The position numbers were made by a program, and so were the translations under genes. From Gamarada debralockiae (Eukaryota; Ascomycota; Leotiomycetes; Helotiales; Hyphodiscaceae): a stretch of 33,517 nt of DNA. Position 1 is the first letter of the stretch. Each line of letters begins with the position of its first letter. The notes under the pieces are model-generated. The model made no database searches. It was not told the origin of the DNA and saw only the letters and a program-made list of their open reading frames with translations. Location of the stretch: contig NXFV01000945.1 of the NCBI GenBank assembly GCA_002803225.1, positions 1-33,517 of the forward strand, in the 5' to 3' direction. Below are positions 10,746-21,009 of this stretch, piece by piece.

Positions 10746-11687
10746 CATCCAATTAGTGTCAACTCGTCCAAAGCGGCAAGGGAGGCATCGCGTACCATGG
10801 TCAGGTGGGAAAGTAGCTCGTCGATGCTCATAGTATTTCTCCCTCAAATCTGTTCCATCCGCCTCAGCATGATACGTGGCATAAACCATCGCTCTCGGTT
10901 TTGAAGTCTTGTTCGGACCAGAACGATGGGCGAGATGCGATCCGAAGAAGAGAATATCGGCTATATATCGTCAGCATTCGACCTGTGCAGGAGCTAATCG
11001 ACAGTTTTTACCAGGCTCAAGAGGAACAATAAGCCATTCGTGGGAGGCCTCCCATTCAGGATTAATCTGGCCGCCTCTCAAGGAGATATCCATCTTGTGA
11101 GAACCAGGCACGACTTCTAAGCAGCCATTTTCTGAGGTGGCTGAGTCGACAGCGAGGTTTGCTGTCAGGTGCTCGATTTCACCGATATGATCGTAGGCTG
11201 GAGCGTCAAGATGGGCGGCGAAACCGTTACCCCTAGTCGAGAATGAGAATGCTGTGGCTCAGAAAGTTTGAGGACACTTACCAACCGGCTTTGTAGTTGA
11301 TTTTGTCTTTAAAGAGGAGCATGGGCTGAAAGTCACGTCAGTTGACCATCCAGCGGAATGGTGCAGGTCAAGCAACGTTGACCTGGAATGACTCACTGCA
11401 CCTGAAAGCTGTGCCAATACCTCCATCAAGCCCTCGCCTCGAAGGAAGCTATCAAACTCTGGGTGGTAATCCACGAACTTCTCAGTTCGCATCAATTGTC
11501 TCTCGCCATTGACGTTGATCTCATCGTAAGGCATCCATTTGCCCTTCTCCTTGGGCCATGATTGGACCTGCTTTGCCCATGCTTGAAGGTCTTTGGCATC
11601 GACTAGGCCATGCTCGGCTGCACGAACTATGAGGAAGCCTTTCTCGTGGTATTGGACAACTTGGGCGTCTGTGAGAGTGAACCCCAT
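10657..11687 (-). CDS. PhyH-family Fe(II)/2-oxoglutarate dioxygenase
   Basis: Phytanoyl-CoA dioxygenase (PF05721) type non-haem iron enzyme. Five exons (11687-11397, 11325-11282, 11232-11012, 10960-10796, 10742-10657) give 268 aa in frame, from MGFTLTDAQVVQYHEKGFLI to AGARPDVTV. The iron-binding motif HLD is at residues 119-121, and the distal histidine is probably H197 in GSHLAHRSGPN. The block ENGCLEVVPGSHKM (146-159) and the tail YYEHRRATFPPDHE are family hallmarks. All introns are GT-AG and phase-consistent. The gene diverges from the HD/phosphonoacetate hydrolase fusion across 383 bases, which suggests co-regulation. By analogy with the bacterial PhyH dioxygenase paired with PhnZ (2-aminoethylphosphonate alpha-hydroxylase), or TmpA with TmpB, it may hydroxylate the carbon next to phosphorus. 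That role is inferred from the neighbour, since PhyH enzymes have many other substrates. Its last exon is tandemly duplicated downstream. Confidence 0.88.
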
Positions 11688-12070
11688 TTTGGAGATAGTA
11701 CTGCGTTGTTGGTTTGAGGAACCAACTTGAATGGAAAGCCCTTTGCAGCACTTCGTGCCGTATTTAGCTGTCTCGATTAATGGTGCTTCTCAGATCACAA
11801 AAAGTGTGACAGTTCACGAGTGTCGGGCTTCGTCCCGAGAACCAAGTTTGCAGATGCTTTGCCGTGGTCGACCAATCACGATTGACACAACCGGTAGCCG
11901 AGTAGTTCGGTCTTCATGCCGTGAGGGGTCGACACTGTTCTAGAATGTTGTTGCCTGTTTTCGCGCTGAATCTATGGAGTACGGTACGGTGCAACTCTCT
12001 TCCGAATTATTGTTATCGATTTCGATAAGGGCAGCTCGCTGCCGTAGACCAACTTCCATCATCAATCAAC
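11688..12070. promoter_or_regulatory. Shared divergent promoter
   Basis: A 383-base region lies between the ATGs of the PhyH dioxygenase (minus) and the fusion enzyme (plus). It contains a CCAAT-box sequence (CCAATCA, near 11872) and an everted Zn2Cys6-type half-site pair, CCG-N7-CGG (11898-11910). The pair could bind the cluster's own zinc-cluster regulator. No CACGTG is present. Function is inferred from position and motif only. Confidence 0.45.
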
Positions 12071-14010
12071 ATGACTTCCAAAATGCTGCCATCCGTGGTT
12101 CAGCGTGCGGAAGAGACGATTGCAACACTGTTCTCGTTCATCACAGCTCAAGGAAGTTCAGACTACCTTGGAGAACAAGTTTCGCAATTGGAACATTCAT
12201 TGCAAGCTGCCCATCTCGCTCACGAAGCTAGTACCGACGAAGAAACCATTTTGGGTGCTCTCCTCCATGATGTTGGGCGCTTCATACCCCAGAGCAGGGA
12301 TATGCCCAAAATGATTGCTCCAGGTGGCACGTTCATCGGACGAGCGAGCCACGAGGTTTTGGGAGAGAGATATTTGAGAGAACTTGGCTGCAGCGAGAAG
12401 ATCTGCCAGTTGGTTGGCGCCCATGTCATGGCGAAACGCTATCTCACAGCTGTGGATGAGAAGTATTATGATCGATTGAGCGAATCGAGTAAACAGACTC
12501 TGAAATTCCAGGTAACCTCAACACCATCCGTGGAGCTTGAAAGAAACCCACTGACACAGAAGAGGGAGGAATCTTCAATTCAGAGCAAGTTAAAGCTGCA
12601 CAGAAGGATCCTTGGTTGGAACAGAAGATTGCAGTCCGAAGATGGGATGACTTGGCAAAGATCCCGAACATGAAAGTCAATCCTCTATCTTTCTACGAAG
12701 ACATGGCTATCAAATCTCTTCTAGGTGCGTCCGGCAAAATCAACTTTGAATGACTCAATCACTTACTTGCAGTAGAGTCTTGGTCCCACATAACCATCCA
12801 TTCAAGACAGTACGCTCTTCCCCACACTCCCACAGTGGTGGTGTGTGTTGATGGTTTTGATCCCCAGTATCTCGAACAAGGCATCAAAGACGGAATCATC
12901 CCCAACCTGGCATCGTTTAAGGAAAACGGGTTCCATCAGACTGCTAAAAGCTGCATGCCATCTTTCACAAATCCCAACAATGTGTCAATCATCACTGGCG
13001 TTCCGCCAGCCATCCACGGAATTGCGGGCAACTACTATCTCGACCGAGAGACCAGAGAGGAGCACATGATCGTTGACGATACTCTGCTCAGAGGTACAAC
13101 CATTCTCGCAACGCTAGCTAGGAGAGGTGTAAGAGTAGCAGCTGTTACGGCAAAAGACAAGCTTCGACGTATCCTTGGACATGAGCTCAACGGCTCGATC
13201 TGCTTTTCTGCTGAGAAAGCAGGACACGCAAATCTCAAGGAAAACGGTATCGAAAATGTAGAGGAATGGATTGGTCGTCCATCTCCCCCGCAATACTCCG
13301 GAGACTTGTCAATGTTCGTACTGGATTCGGGCATCAAGCTACTGGAGGAAGACAGAGCCGACGTTCTCTACCTCACGCTCTCTGATTTCATACAGCACAT
13401 ATACGAGCCAGGTAGCAAAGAATCCAACGGTTTCATGCGTGGCCTGGACACACGCCTCGGGCGATTGGTTGGTCTAGGCGCTGTTATTGCGATCACGGGA
13501 GACTATGGCATGAGCGATAAGTCTAACTCGGATGACTCTCCCAATGTCATATTTCTCCAAGACGAACTTTCAAGCCGCTTTGGAAATGATTGTGCCAGAG
13601 TTATTTGCCCAATTTCAGATCCATTTGTGCGGCACCACGGAGCTCTCGGGTCGTTTGTTCGCATCTATGTCGACTCGCAAGAGCTGGTCGGCCCCATGCT
13701 TGAATTCTGCAAATCTATTCCTGGCGTTGAAGAAGCGATGCCTGGTAAGGAAGCCGCGGAAGTCTTTGAACAGCCTTTCGATCGAGAGGGAGACGTTGTC
13801 GTTGTTGCGGAGAAGAGAACAGTTATTGGAAGTCGAAGAGCGGAACACGATCTGTCTCAGCTGGCCGGACATAGACTTCGGTCGCACGGAGGTCTCTCTG
13901 AGCAGGATATACCACTGTTGATGTCTCGGAAGATAGCTGTCCCGCAAATGGCAGCAAGGAAGATATGGAGGAACTTTGATGTTGTCGATCTGGCTCTAAA
14001 TGGGCAGTGA
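12071..14010 (+). CDS. Fusion: PhnZ-like HD oxygenase + phosphonoacetate hydrolase
   Basis: Three exons (12071-12511, 12565-12724, 12773-14010) give 612 aa in one frame. Residues 1-200 are a PhnZ/TmpB-type HD mixed-valence diiron oxygenase. Y32, E35, H42, H66-D67, H118, K122 and D175 keep the spacing I recall for PhnZ Y24, E27, H34, H58-D59, H104, K108 and D161. The ligand equivalent to H80 is H94, after a six-residue insertion. Residues 212-612 are an alkaline-phosphatase superfamily phosphonoacetate hydrolase (PhnA). It shows CVDG (D227), SFTNPNN with the nucleophile T266, SDFIQH (D405, H409), and RSHGG (H572). The second-zinc motif usually read as DH is DY here (D444, Y445). PhnZ yields phosphate by oxidative C-P cleavage of an alpha-hydroxyphosphonate. 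PhnA gives acetate plus phosphate. The exon 2/exon 3 junction (GTGCGT...TTGCAG, phase 1) lies in the linker, so the fusion depends on that splice. Confidence 0.9.
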
Positions 14011-14186
14011 TTTCGAACGAACTTCAAATTCCAAGTCGAAGCTCGTCACTGAATGGCGGCTGATCGGTAGCGGTCTCCTTTCCACATCTCATCGTCCCTT
14101 GTTCTTTGCTTGAGCATTACTGAATAGATGTTACGTTTACCAAAGTCCCTGAACTTGGGGTGTCGTCTTTTTCCGCTGTTCAATAT

Positions 14187-16398
14187 TCAGAAGGGATGAG
14201 AATATTGCTGGTTACCAGAATCCATCGGCCACATCTCAAACCCAGAAGTCATCTGATGGTTCGAAAGTAAATCATAATTCCCCATTGAGAATCCGTCAAA
14301 TGCACTTCCGGCCGCCCAGTCGTATTGTTCTAGAGGCATATACAAGGCATCTGGTATTGACATGTCAACATCCGTTCCTTCTGGTTGGTCAACAGCCGTA
14401 ATCTGATCGGCTCGGGCCCTTGCCTCCTCAAACTGTCTAAGGAGTTGTCTTAAGCCCTCTGTGATACGAGCTAAGAGGTGAGCTTGCCGTAGCTTGGATG
14501 TCACTCCTTCCAGAACGTCTACACTTTGGCGTAGTAAGCGTAGGATCTCTGGGGTATCAACTCGAATGGCGTGAGAGTAGCTGGTGCAAATTCGAAATAA
14601 GAACACCGAAGCAAAGGCGATCATGGTATCAAAATATAACGGAAGGTCGCTCATGAAAGACTGGAACTCTGTGTCGCTATTGATGCTGCGTAAGATTGAG
14701 GTGGCTGATAATACCGCGGCATCGGCAATTTCTCGTATCTCAAGAGACATCTCAACTCTGCCTGTGGTCCCTGTGGATATTCCTCTAAAGGCATGCGAAC
14801 AGAGGTAAAGCTTAGCGAAATGATAATGCAAACTAACGCCTTTGCGAGGGTAATTTCCGATGTGTGTATGAGGTTTGAATGCTTCATTCCACTTCAAGCG
14901 TATGCCCTCCAAAGCCAAAGAGAATCGCTGAAGTTTTCCGATAAGGCTACTGGGAACCGGCTGCTGTATGTCGGTACCAAAGGTTACGAAAACATTGCTC
15001 GAAACTGACCACAACTCGACCTGGCTGACGAGTCTTGCATCATCTTCAACGGCAAATTTCGATTTAAGAAACTGGTCTGCCGCGAGCGCCGCTTCATACT
15101 CCCCGGTAAGCGGTGGACGCTGTGATATTGTTAGAGTGAGCACTTTCAAAGGATACCGAGATAAAGTCCGATATTTTTACAGGGCCGCCGGAAAAGAGAA
15201 AAGACACTCACCCCATACGCTATGGAAAATTGGTGATCACAGACGTGTACCAAATAATAGAGCCGAGCTGCAACGTAAGCTTTCCGGTCACCTGCAATTG
15301 CTCCTCGATATGCTCGGTGGAGTTGCATTTCGGTCGCAAGCCGTACCGCTACATTCATCATTAGAACATCTCTCTTTAATAAAGATTTGGAGAACCTTAC
15401 CATTACCAACCAAAATCCATGAGACATCTGACAGCCAGAAAGCGCCGATACACATCGCTCGGATATCATCTAGATTGTTTCTTGAAGAAAACACGTGACT
15501 GGCGCTTAGATGGACGAACTCTTCGTAGCATTGCTCATATGGGATATCTGGAGATAAAACGTGAAGACTCGTTACGGCACATATAGCTGCCAGGAGTAGG
15601 GGAGAGTTGCTCCGAACAGTGGTGAAAGTGGATCCCTCCTCAAGGACACTGTAAATATAATTGTCATGTTTTTTCAAATATGTGTTGAACAGTGCCTGGG
15701 CTTGATCTAGAGTCAAAATGCCGCGCGAAATAATGTCGGTTCGTGGCCTAGATTGTCCCGTCACTCGTGCCGAAGGCGAATGCTTCGTGACTTCGGATAC
15801 AAAAGCGGCCGGGACAGCGGCCGGACCACAGTCTTCGACGGAAGTATCATTCCAAGACTCGGCTTCATTTCCTGAACTAGCAGGAACGATTGGAGGAGCA
15901 AGTCGGCCAGCAACTCCTGGAACTGGGGATGATGGAATCATTAACGTCCGGCTCTCATCATTGGAAGGCAGCAGCTCTGGCATTGAAAGACGCTCTGCAA
16001 TTTTCGTCATCCCAGCCGTGAGCCTGCTGACCTCCTCATCGATGCGATCTTTCCAACTGCGGTGCAGTGAGCTGACAGGACGACGTTTGAAGCCCCGATT
16101 CACTCACGTCGCGTCATCCTCTAGAAGCATCTGCAGACTCTTCTTCACAGCACACGCCAGGCCACGCTTTTTGCATCGCGTGCAGGGGACTCCTGTATCC
16201 TGAAGGTCACACTTGACCTGGGCGCATTCAGTTTCTGACTATGGAGTATAGAAATCATAGGGGTGTGACCTTGTGCTTGCGGCAAGACACACAAGCTGTG
16301 ATCTTCCTTGAGATATCTGGGGGACGTGGATCTCCGTATTCTTCTCGCAAGGCATTGAGGCGCGCAGCAGGCGGTGTCAACGAAGCTTGCCTGTCCAT
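14187..16398 (-). CDS. Zn2Cys6 transcription factor of the phosphonate cluster
   Basis: Five exons (16398-16270, 16217-16108, 16056-15401, 15348-15212, 15119-14187) give 654 aa. The zinc cluster C36-x2-C39-x6-C46-x8-C55-x2-C58-x6-C65 is complete and is split by intron 1 after CRKHK. The N-terminus MDRQASLTPPAARLNALRE is typical of one fungal regulator clade. A Ser/Pro-rich linker follows, then the fungal-specific regulatory domain from about residue 190 (SRGILTLDQAQALF) through LATEMQLHRAY and SIAYGRPPLTGE. The C-terminus is acidic and Q/M-rich, a likely activation region. The gene is convergent with the fusion enzyme (ends 177 bases apart) and divergent from the transporter, so it sits inside the cluster and is its likely pathway regulator. 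Its target genes are inferred, not shown. Confidence 0.9.
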
Positions 16399-16973
16399 GA
16401 CTTAGTGCTGCTCCCAGTGCTGCCGGATGAAACTTTACGATCACTGAATACAGCAGCTATCGTCGCGATGAATCTTCCAGAAAGGTTGTAGTTTGGTCAC
16501 ATGATGCAGGTTCATGCACGTTGTAATGCTTGCGTTTTGATTGGTTAAGGTCGACTTGCCACTTTTCTCGCGACATTTTCGCGTTCCTTACGGACTTCTC
16601 GCCGACGATTCAAATCCCGCTTTGGCTTTGCGTCGAAGTCTTCTTCCACTCGTACTTCTCGACGTAGTAAAGATGACATGGAATAACAGAGATCAAGCAC
16701 GTGTAGAAGAAGCCTTCGCACGTGGGTAGCGATCCGTCTTTTGTTCGTCGGGTTTGTCATTCGAAGTGGCGGGGATGATTGCGGCGTTGCGGCCTTCGAA
16801 CCCGTACAGACGGTCTTGGTGACAAAAGGAGGCGTAAGGAGCATGAAGTCTATGCCAACTAAAACTACCAAAACTGTCGATATTGTATAATCTGATATTG
16901 AGGCAAGAGAGCGTAGGAAATCAATTGAATCTTTATTTTTACCTTCACATTCTCTACTGCGAATTGTTTCAGT
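16399..16973. promoter_or_regulatory. Divergent promoter with CACGTG/CACGTT boxes
   Basis: Region between the Zn2Cys6 regulator (minus) and the Pho84-type transporter (plus). It holds CACGTG at 16698-16703, CACGTGGG at 16719-16726, and the weaker CACGTT at 16517-16522. CACGTGGG is the high-affinity Pho4-type site, and the Neurospora NUC-1 site is similar. Two full sites 21 bases apart, 250-280 bases upstream of a phosphate-family transporter, would fit phosphate-starvation control. Binding is not demonstrated. Confidence 0.5.
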
Positions 16974-19228
16974 ATGCCAGGTGCAAGGAATCACGGAGGC
17001 GGCGAATCAACAGTGATGCGAAAAATGTCCTGGATGCAGACTGCGAAGTTTCTGGGGATGTGAGTACTTCCAGTAGCTGACAAAGTACACTGTTTGACGA
17101 GTTCACAGGGCTGGTGTTGGATTCTTTGCTGATGGATATCTCAATATCACGATTGGCCTCGGTCAGTTCGCCAAACCTCCCCTTCCGAACTTCAAATTGA
17201 GATCGAGACAGTCGTTCCTATTCTGGGTTACGTTTATTACAAGGATCAGCGCAACGCGGTCCCCACTGTTCCATCCTCTGTCATGAAAGGTGCATTGAGT
17301 CTTGGTATGATCGTAGGTCAACTTGTCTTCGGCGTACTGGGCGACGCAATCGGTCGTCGCAAATTTATGGGAAAGAGTATGTGTCCCTATTCTATTCTCG
17401 GCGCATTATTTCCTACTTCGGACGTCTTGCGAGCTTTTAACTCTCTAGACCTGCCTGTCTTGAGAGTGGACCACTCCTGAGACATTGCCAAAGTTCCAAA
17501 TTTGTACCTTATTAGGAGATGCTGACTGCGAGATCTTAACAGGCTCATGATCACTATCTTCGGAACACTACTGGTCATTGTGCTTCCTACCAATCTCTCG
17601 CATGACGGTATCGTTGGTTGGGTGACCATATGGAGACTTATTACAGGCATTGGCATAGGAGCTGGTATGCACTCCGATACTTCCCCTCGATTTGATTCTA
17701 ACGTAGATCCATATTACCCAATGTCCTCAACTATCTCGGCCGAGCACAATCCTTTCGGTTCCCGGGGCAAATTAGTCCTTACTGTCTTTGCTTCACAGGG
17801 TTTGGGTAACCTTGCTGCTGGAGTCGTCTTCCTCGTCCTACTTGCAGCGTTCAAGTCAGATATAACGACCAATGTGGACCGGCTCGAGTGGGTTTGGAGG
17901 TTGCTACTGGGTGTCAGTATTCTATGATCGAGAATCATTCACCGAGAGACATTGGTTGACTCGGTATAGATTGGTATTGTACCTGCCGCAGCTACGTTGT
18001 ATGCTCGATTGCGAATGCGCGAAAGCGTCCCGTATAAGAAATGCATGTCTAATCATATCCAAGCTCGCGCACAGATTAACTGCTCTAGATGTCGAAGAGA
18101 AATCTGGACCTACTGCAGGAAGTACACGCGGACTGCGACAGCAGTGGAAAGACTTTCGCGAATACTTTTCAGATATCAAGCACGCAAGAGTCTTGTTCGC
18201 TACTTGTATCTCCTGGTTCCTCTTGTGGGTCTCTCGAACCCCCATATGAAATACCAACTGATAGAGATAGTGACATCGCATTTGTTGCAAGGTCATAATT
18301 GTGGAATGTGAAAGCAGCTTGACATTTAGAGAGTAGTGATCCAAGGGCTCTATATACAGCGTAGTGACTCATACCCTAGGCAACAGGGCCAAGGGGTTAT
18401 GACTCAGATGTCACGTTCCAACAGCATTTTATGGCATCAATTTGAATCAGAGCATTATCCTCAGTCAAATCGGTTACGGCAAGGGCAAAATCCCGTGGCA
18501 AACGCTGCAAAATCTGGGAATTGGGAACATCATCGTCGCTGCCGCAGTATGTTGTCTCGTTTGCAGTCGAGAAGAACCTGTTGTACTGATTTCTTCCAGG
18601 GGTTTCTACCTGGCTACTATGCTGCCATTCCCCTCGTCGATGTTCTCGGTCCAGTGCGACAGCAATTCTTAGGCTGCGTGATAGTAGCAACTCTCTATGC
18701 GATCTGGGCCGGAGTGGCTAACATCGCGCCGACTGGAGCACTGGTCACCCTGTTTACTCTTTCCCAGGTACGGTTTTTCCTCTGTATCCAAGGCAGAATA
18801 CTGACCGGTGCGCATAGTTCTTTCTCAACTGCGGCCCAACTGCAACAACCTTCTTGATTCCGGTCGAGGTATTCCCTACGCGCGTTCGCTCAACAGCCCA
18901 TGGTATATCTGCAGCAGCTGGGAAAGCAGGAGCAGTTCTCACAACGTTTACCTTTGGGTCCGTCACGAATGCGATCGGCCTCCGAGGTGTACTTGGCATC
19001 TTGAGCGGCATTAATTTTCTGACACCTCTCACCACATTGATGATACCCGAAACAAAGGGCAAGACTCTCGAAGAGATCGAGAGTGGAGTTCTATATGGAG
19101 AAGCTGTTGACATCCACGAACTTGCAAATGAGGGCCCCGTGGCTCAGAAGTCCTCCATAAATAGATCTGTCACAGATAGTGATAGTACGGGCTTGAAGGG
19201 TGGCAGGATATACACTGAATCAGTATAG
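16974..19228 (+). CDS. MFS phosphate symporter, Pho84 type (two unresolved joins)
   Basis: Major facilitator of the phosphate:H+ symporter (PHS) family. Exon 1 (16974-17059) reads MPGARNHGGGEST... and exon 2 (17109-17161) reads AGVGFFADGYLNITIGL. Further blocks are VVPILGYVYYKD, VFGVLGDAIGRRKF, GIGIGAD..YPMSSTISAEHN, FYGINLNQSIILSQIGYG, PTRVRSTAHG and a LMIPETKGKTLEEIE end typical of MFS tails. Secure exons include 17707-17912, 18408-18546, 18600-18767 and 18818-19228. Two places do not resolve. At 17376/17543 a canonical GTATGT donor leaves the frame off by one before LMITIFGT. Between about 18010 and 18130 I cannot link RMRESVPYKK to QQWKDFREYFSDIKHARVLF with a convincing intron. The intron at 18225-18407 is unusually long. 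The gene may be intact with odd splicing or recently frameshifted. The likely cargo is phosphate, or possibly a phosphonate. Confidence 0.75.
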
Positions 19229-20193
19229 AGGTTTTCCTGTGTTGAATACCTCCTTTTTCACATTGTATAGATAGGGTTCACTCCAAGGGATAATTTTCCT
19301 TGCCCATATCAATTGAGCAATTGCCGTGGACCGAGTCAGAGCAGGGTCTTTCACTACTGAAAGAGGATAACGATTTCTCCAATACTGATGTAGAAATCAA
19401 CTACGGACCTACATTCTATTGAGAAGTACGAGCAGTTGCCAAAACTTTGTAGAACGACTTCCTCGCCACGATTATACTTATCGGGTCAGCAAAACGGTGT
19501 AGGTGTTACCCCACAAGGAACTTGCAGCTGAACCTAAGCTGCACCCTGCAATACCGTTTGGGGGCCATTTCCACAGCCTCAGGCTTGATTTACTAACCAC
19601 TCAAACTGTCTGAGAATGACTTGCAGCTTATGCAGGCAGATTCACACAACCACGCAGTTTCAACGGCTTTGTTGAATCCTCGCATTCTACATCAACGTTG
19701 CATTTCCGTGTGTTCACTATGCCACTGGAAGGAATGTGGCTTCCATTGACGTGTTATTACTTGTCGACTAAACCTGTATTGCGTGTTTTGTTATGCTTTC
19801 CCTCCTAGCTGATGCTTGCAAGTGCTTGCATAAAGTTTCACAGAGCCTCTGCATTTCTTTGGATACTACCTCGCAGGACATGGATATCCTACAAAATCCA
19901 ACATTGCTGATATTATCTGTATTCAATGCCAACTGAGACTTCGCAGTGACATTCAGTGTGATTCTTCGAAGGTATACAAACCAGCCTAGTTTAAGTCCGT
20001 CCAACAAAGTCTTGGGAGAGATGAGGTTCTTTGCAAAACTTTGAATTCCTTGTAAGACCATAAATAGAGACTGAATTTCCCATTTCTTGGCTCGCCATTC
20101 TCTCCCTCACTAATGACAAACTTGTTTAGTTTCCATTACACTTCCCACATTTTATCCTATCTCGATGCACGGACAACCGTAACAGCAGCAGCC
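19229..20193. other. Intergenic, no gene seen
   Basis: I find no supported coding region or RNA gene. An ATAAATAG TATA-like sequence near 20062 precedes the small secreted protein candidate. Confidence 0.4.
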
Positions 20194-20448
20194 ATGAAGT
20201 TCTCCTCCATCTCAACCCTCCTCTCCATCTCACCTGCTTTCATCTTCGCAACCCCCGCATCCGAATCCGGTCTCAGTCCCGAGCCTCGCTTCTTAGACAC
20301 AATCTGCGCCGTAGTGGACAGCGCTAACTGTCGTGATGATCTAGGCATAAAGTACGTCATTGAATTGTGCTTCCAGCGAGCACCAAGAGTGGTTATAGCC
20401 GTGTCGATGGAGACTGGTAAGATGCACATTCTAGCAGAGATGGTTTGA
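20194..20448 (+). CDS. Candidate small secreted protein
   Basis: The ATG at 20194 opens with a good signal peptide (MKFSSISTLLSISPAFIFATP) followed by a short mature region with two early cysteines (TICAVVDSANC). The uninterrupted frame ends at 20448, 84 aa. A GTACGT donor-like site at 20353 and a cysteine-containing frame downstream (near 20450) suggest that the true 3' part may be spliced differently. I cannot fix the exon structure. No family is recognised. This is a candidate effector-type or hydrophobin-like small protein only by size and signal peptide. Confidence 0.35.
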   Translation: MKFSSISTLLSISPAFIFATPASESGLSPEPRFLDTICAVVDSANCRDDLGIKYVIELCFQRAPRVVIAVSMETGKMHILAEMV

Positions 20449-20768
20449 AGAATTGCGCTGATGTTGGATGGCAGTGGATGGGATTGGAACGGCGACTATG
20501 ATTGCTGAGTTTGGGAGGTAGATACGGATAGCAATTGCGGCCCAGTAAGTGTCTTGACTCTTGAGCTTCGAGAAGTCGTTGTGTGCTAATGAATGGAATG
20601 TAGCTTGTCTTACGGCTTGTGCTTAATTGTGATAGCGGAATCTTTGAGCAAAAGCTTCATTTTCATTAGCCTGATGTATTTTCGTGGCCTTGTATTTCTT
20701 CGAGCTATTTCAAAGTTTAAGTTGGAACAATCGTACTATCATCAACTTGAGAACTGCACGTATACACT

Positions 20769-20990
20769 TTAGTCCTCCACAAACACGTCCACCTTAACAC
20801 CATGTTCCTTGAACATCCCTTCGATGCTTTGGATACTGGCCTGAAACAAATATTTGACCCGCCGGATTCGGCCCCTTCCAGCTCCCCGTCACGAGTAGAT
20901 GGTTTGCATCAATTTTCTGATAAGAGTCTTGCTTCTCAAGAGCTCTATCACCGTTCGAGACGACATGACCGATAATCAGAGGCTTCCAAC
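20769..20990 (-). pseudogene. 3' fragment of an unrecognised gene
   Basis: The minus strand ends with a protein-like C-terminus (IEGMFKEHGVKVDVFVED, stop at 20769-20771), preceded by a TTGTTTCAG acceptor-like sequence. The exon before it could include EKQDSYQKIDANHLL, or in another reading LLVTGSWKGPNPAGQIFV. I find no upstream gene body, so this is probably a remnant. Family unknown. Confidence 0.25.
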
Positions 20991-21009
20991 TTACACCCCT
21001 GACTTCTCA

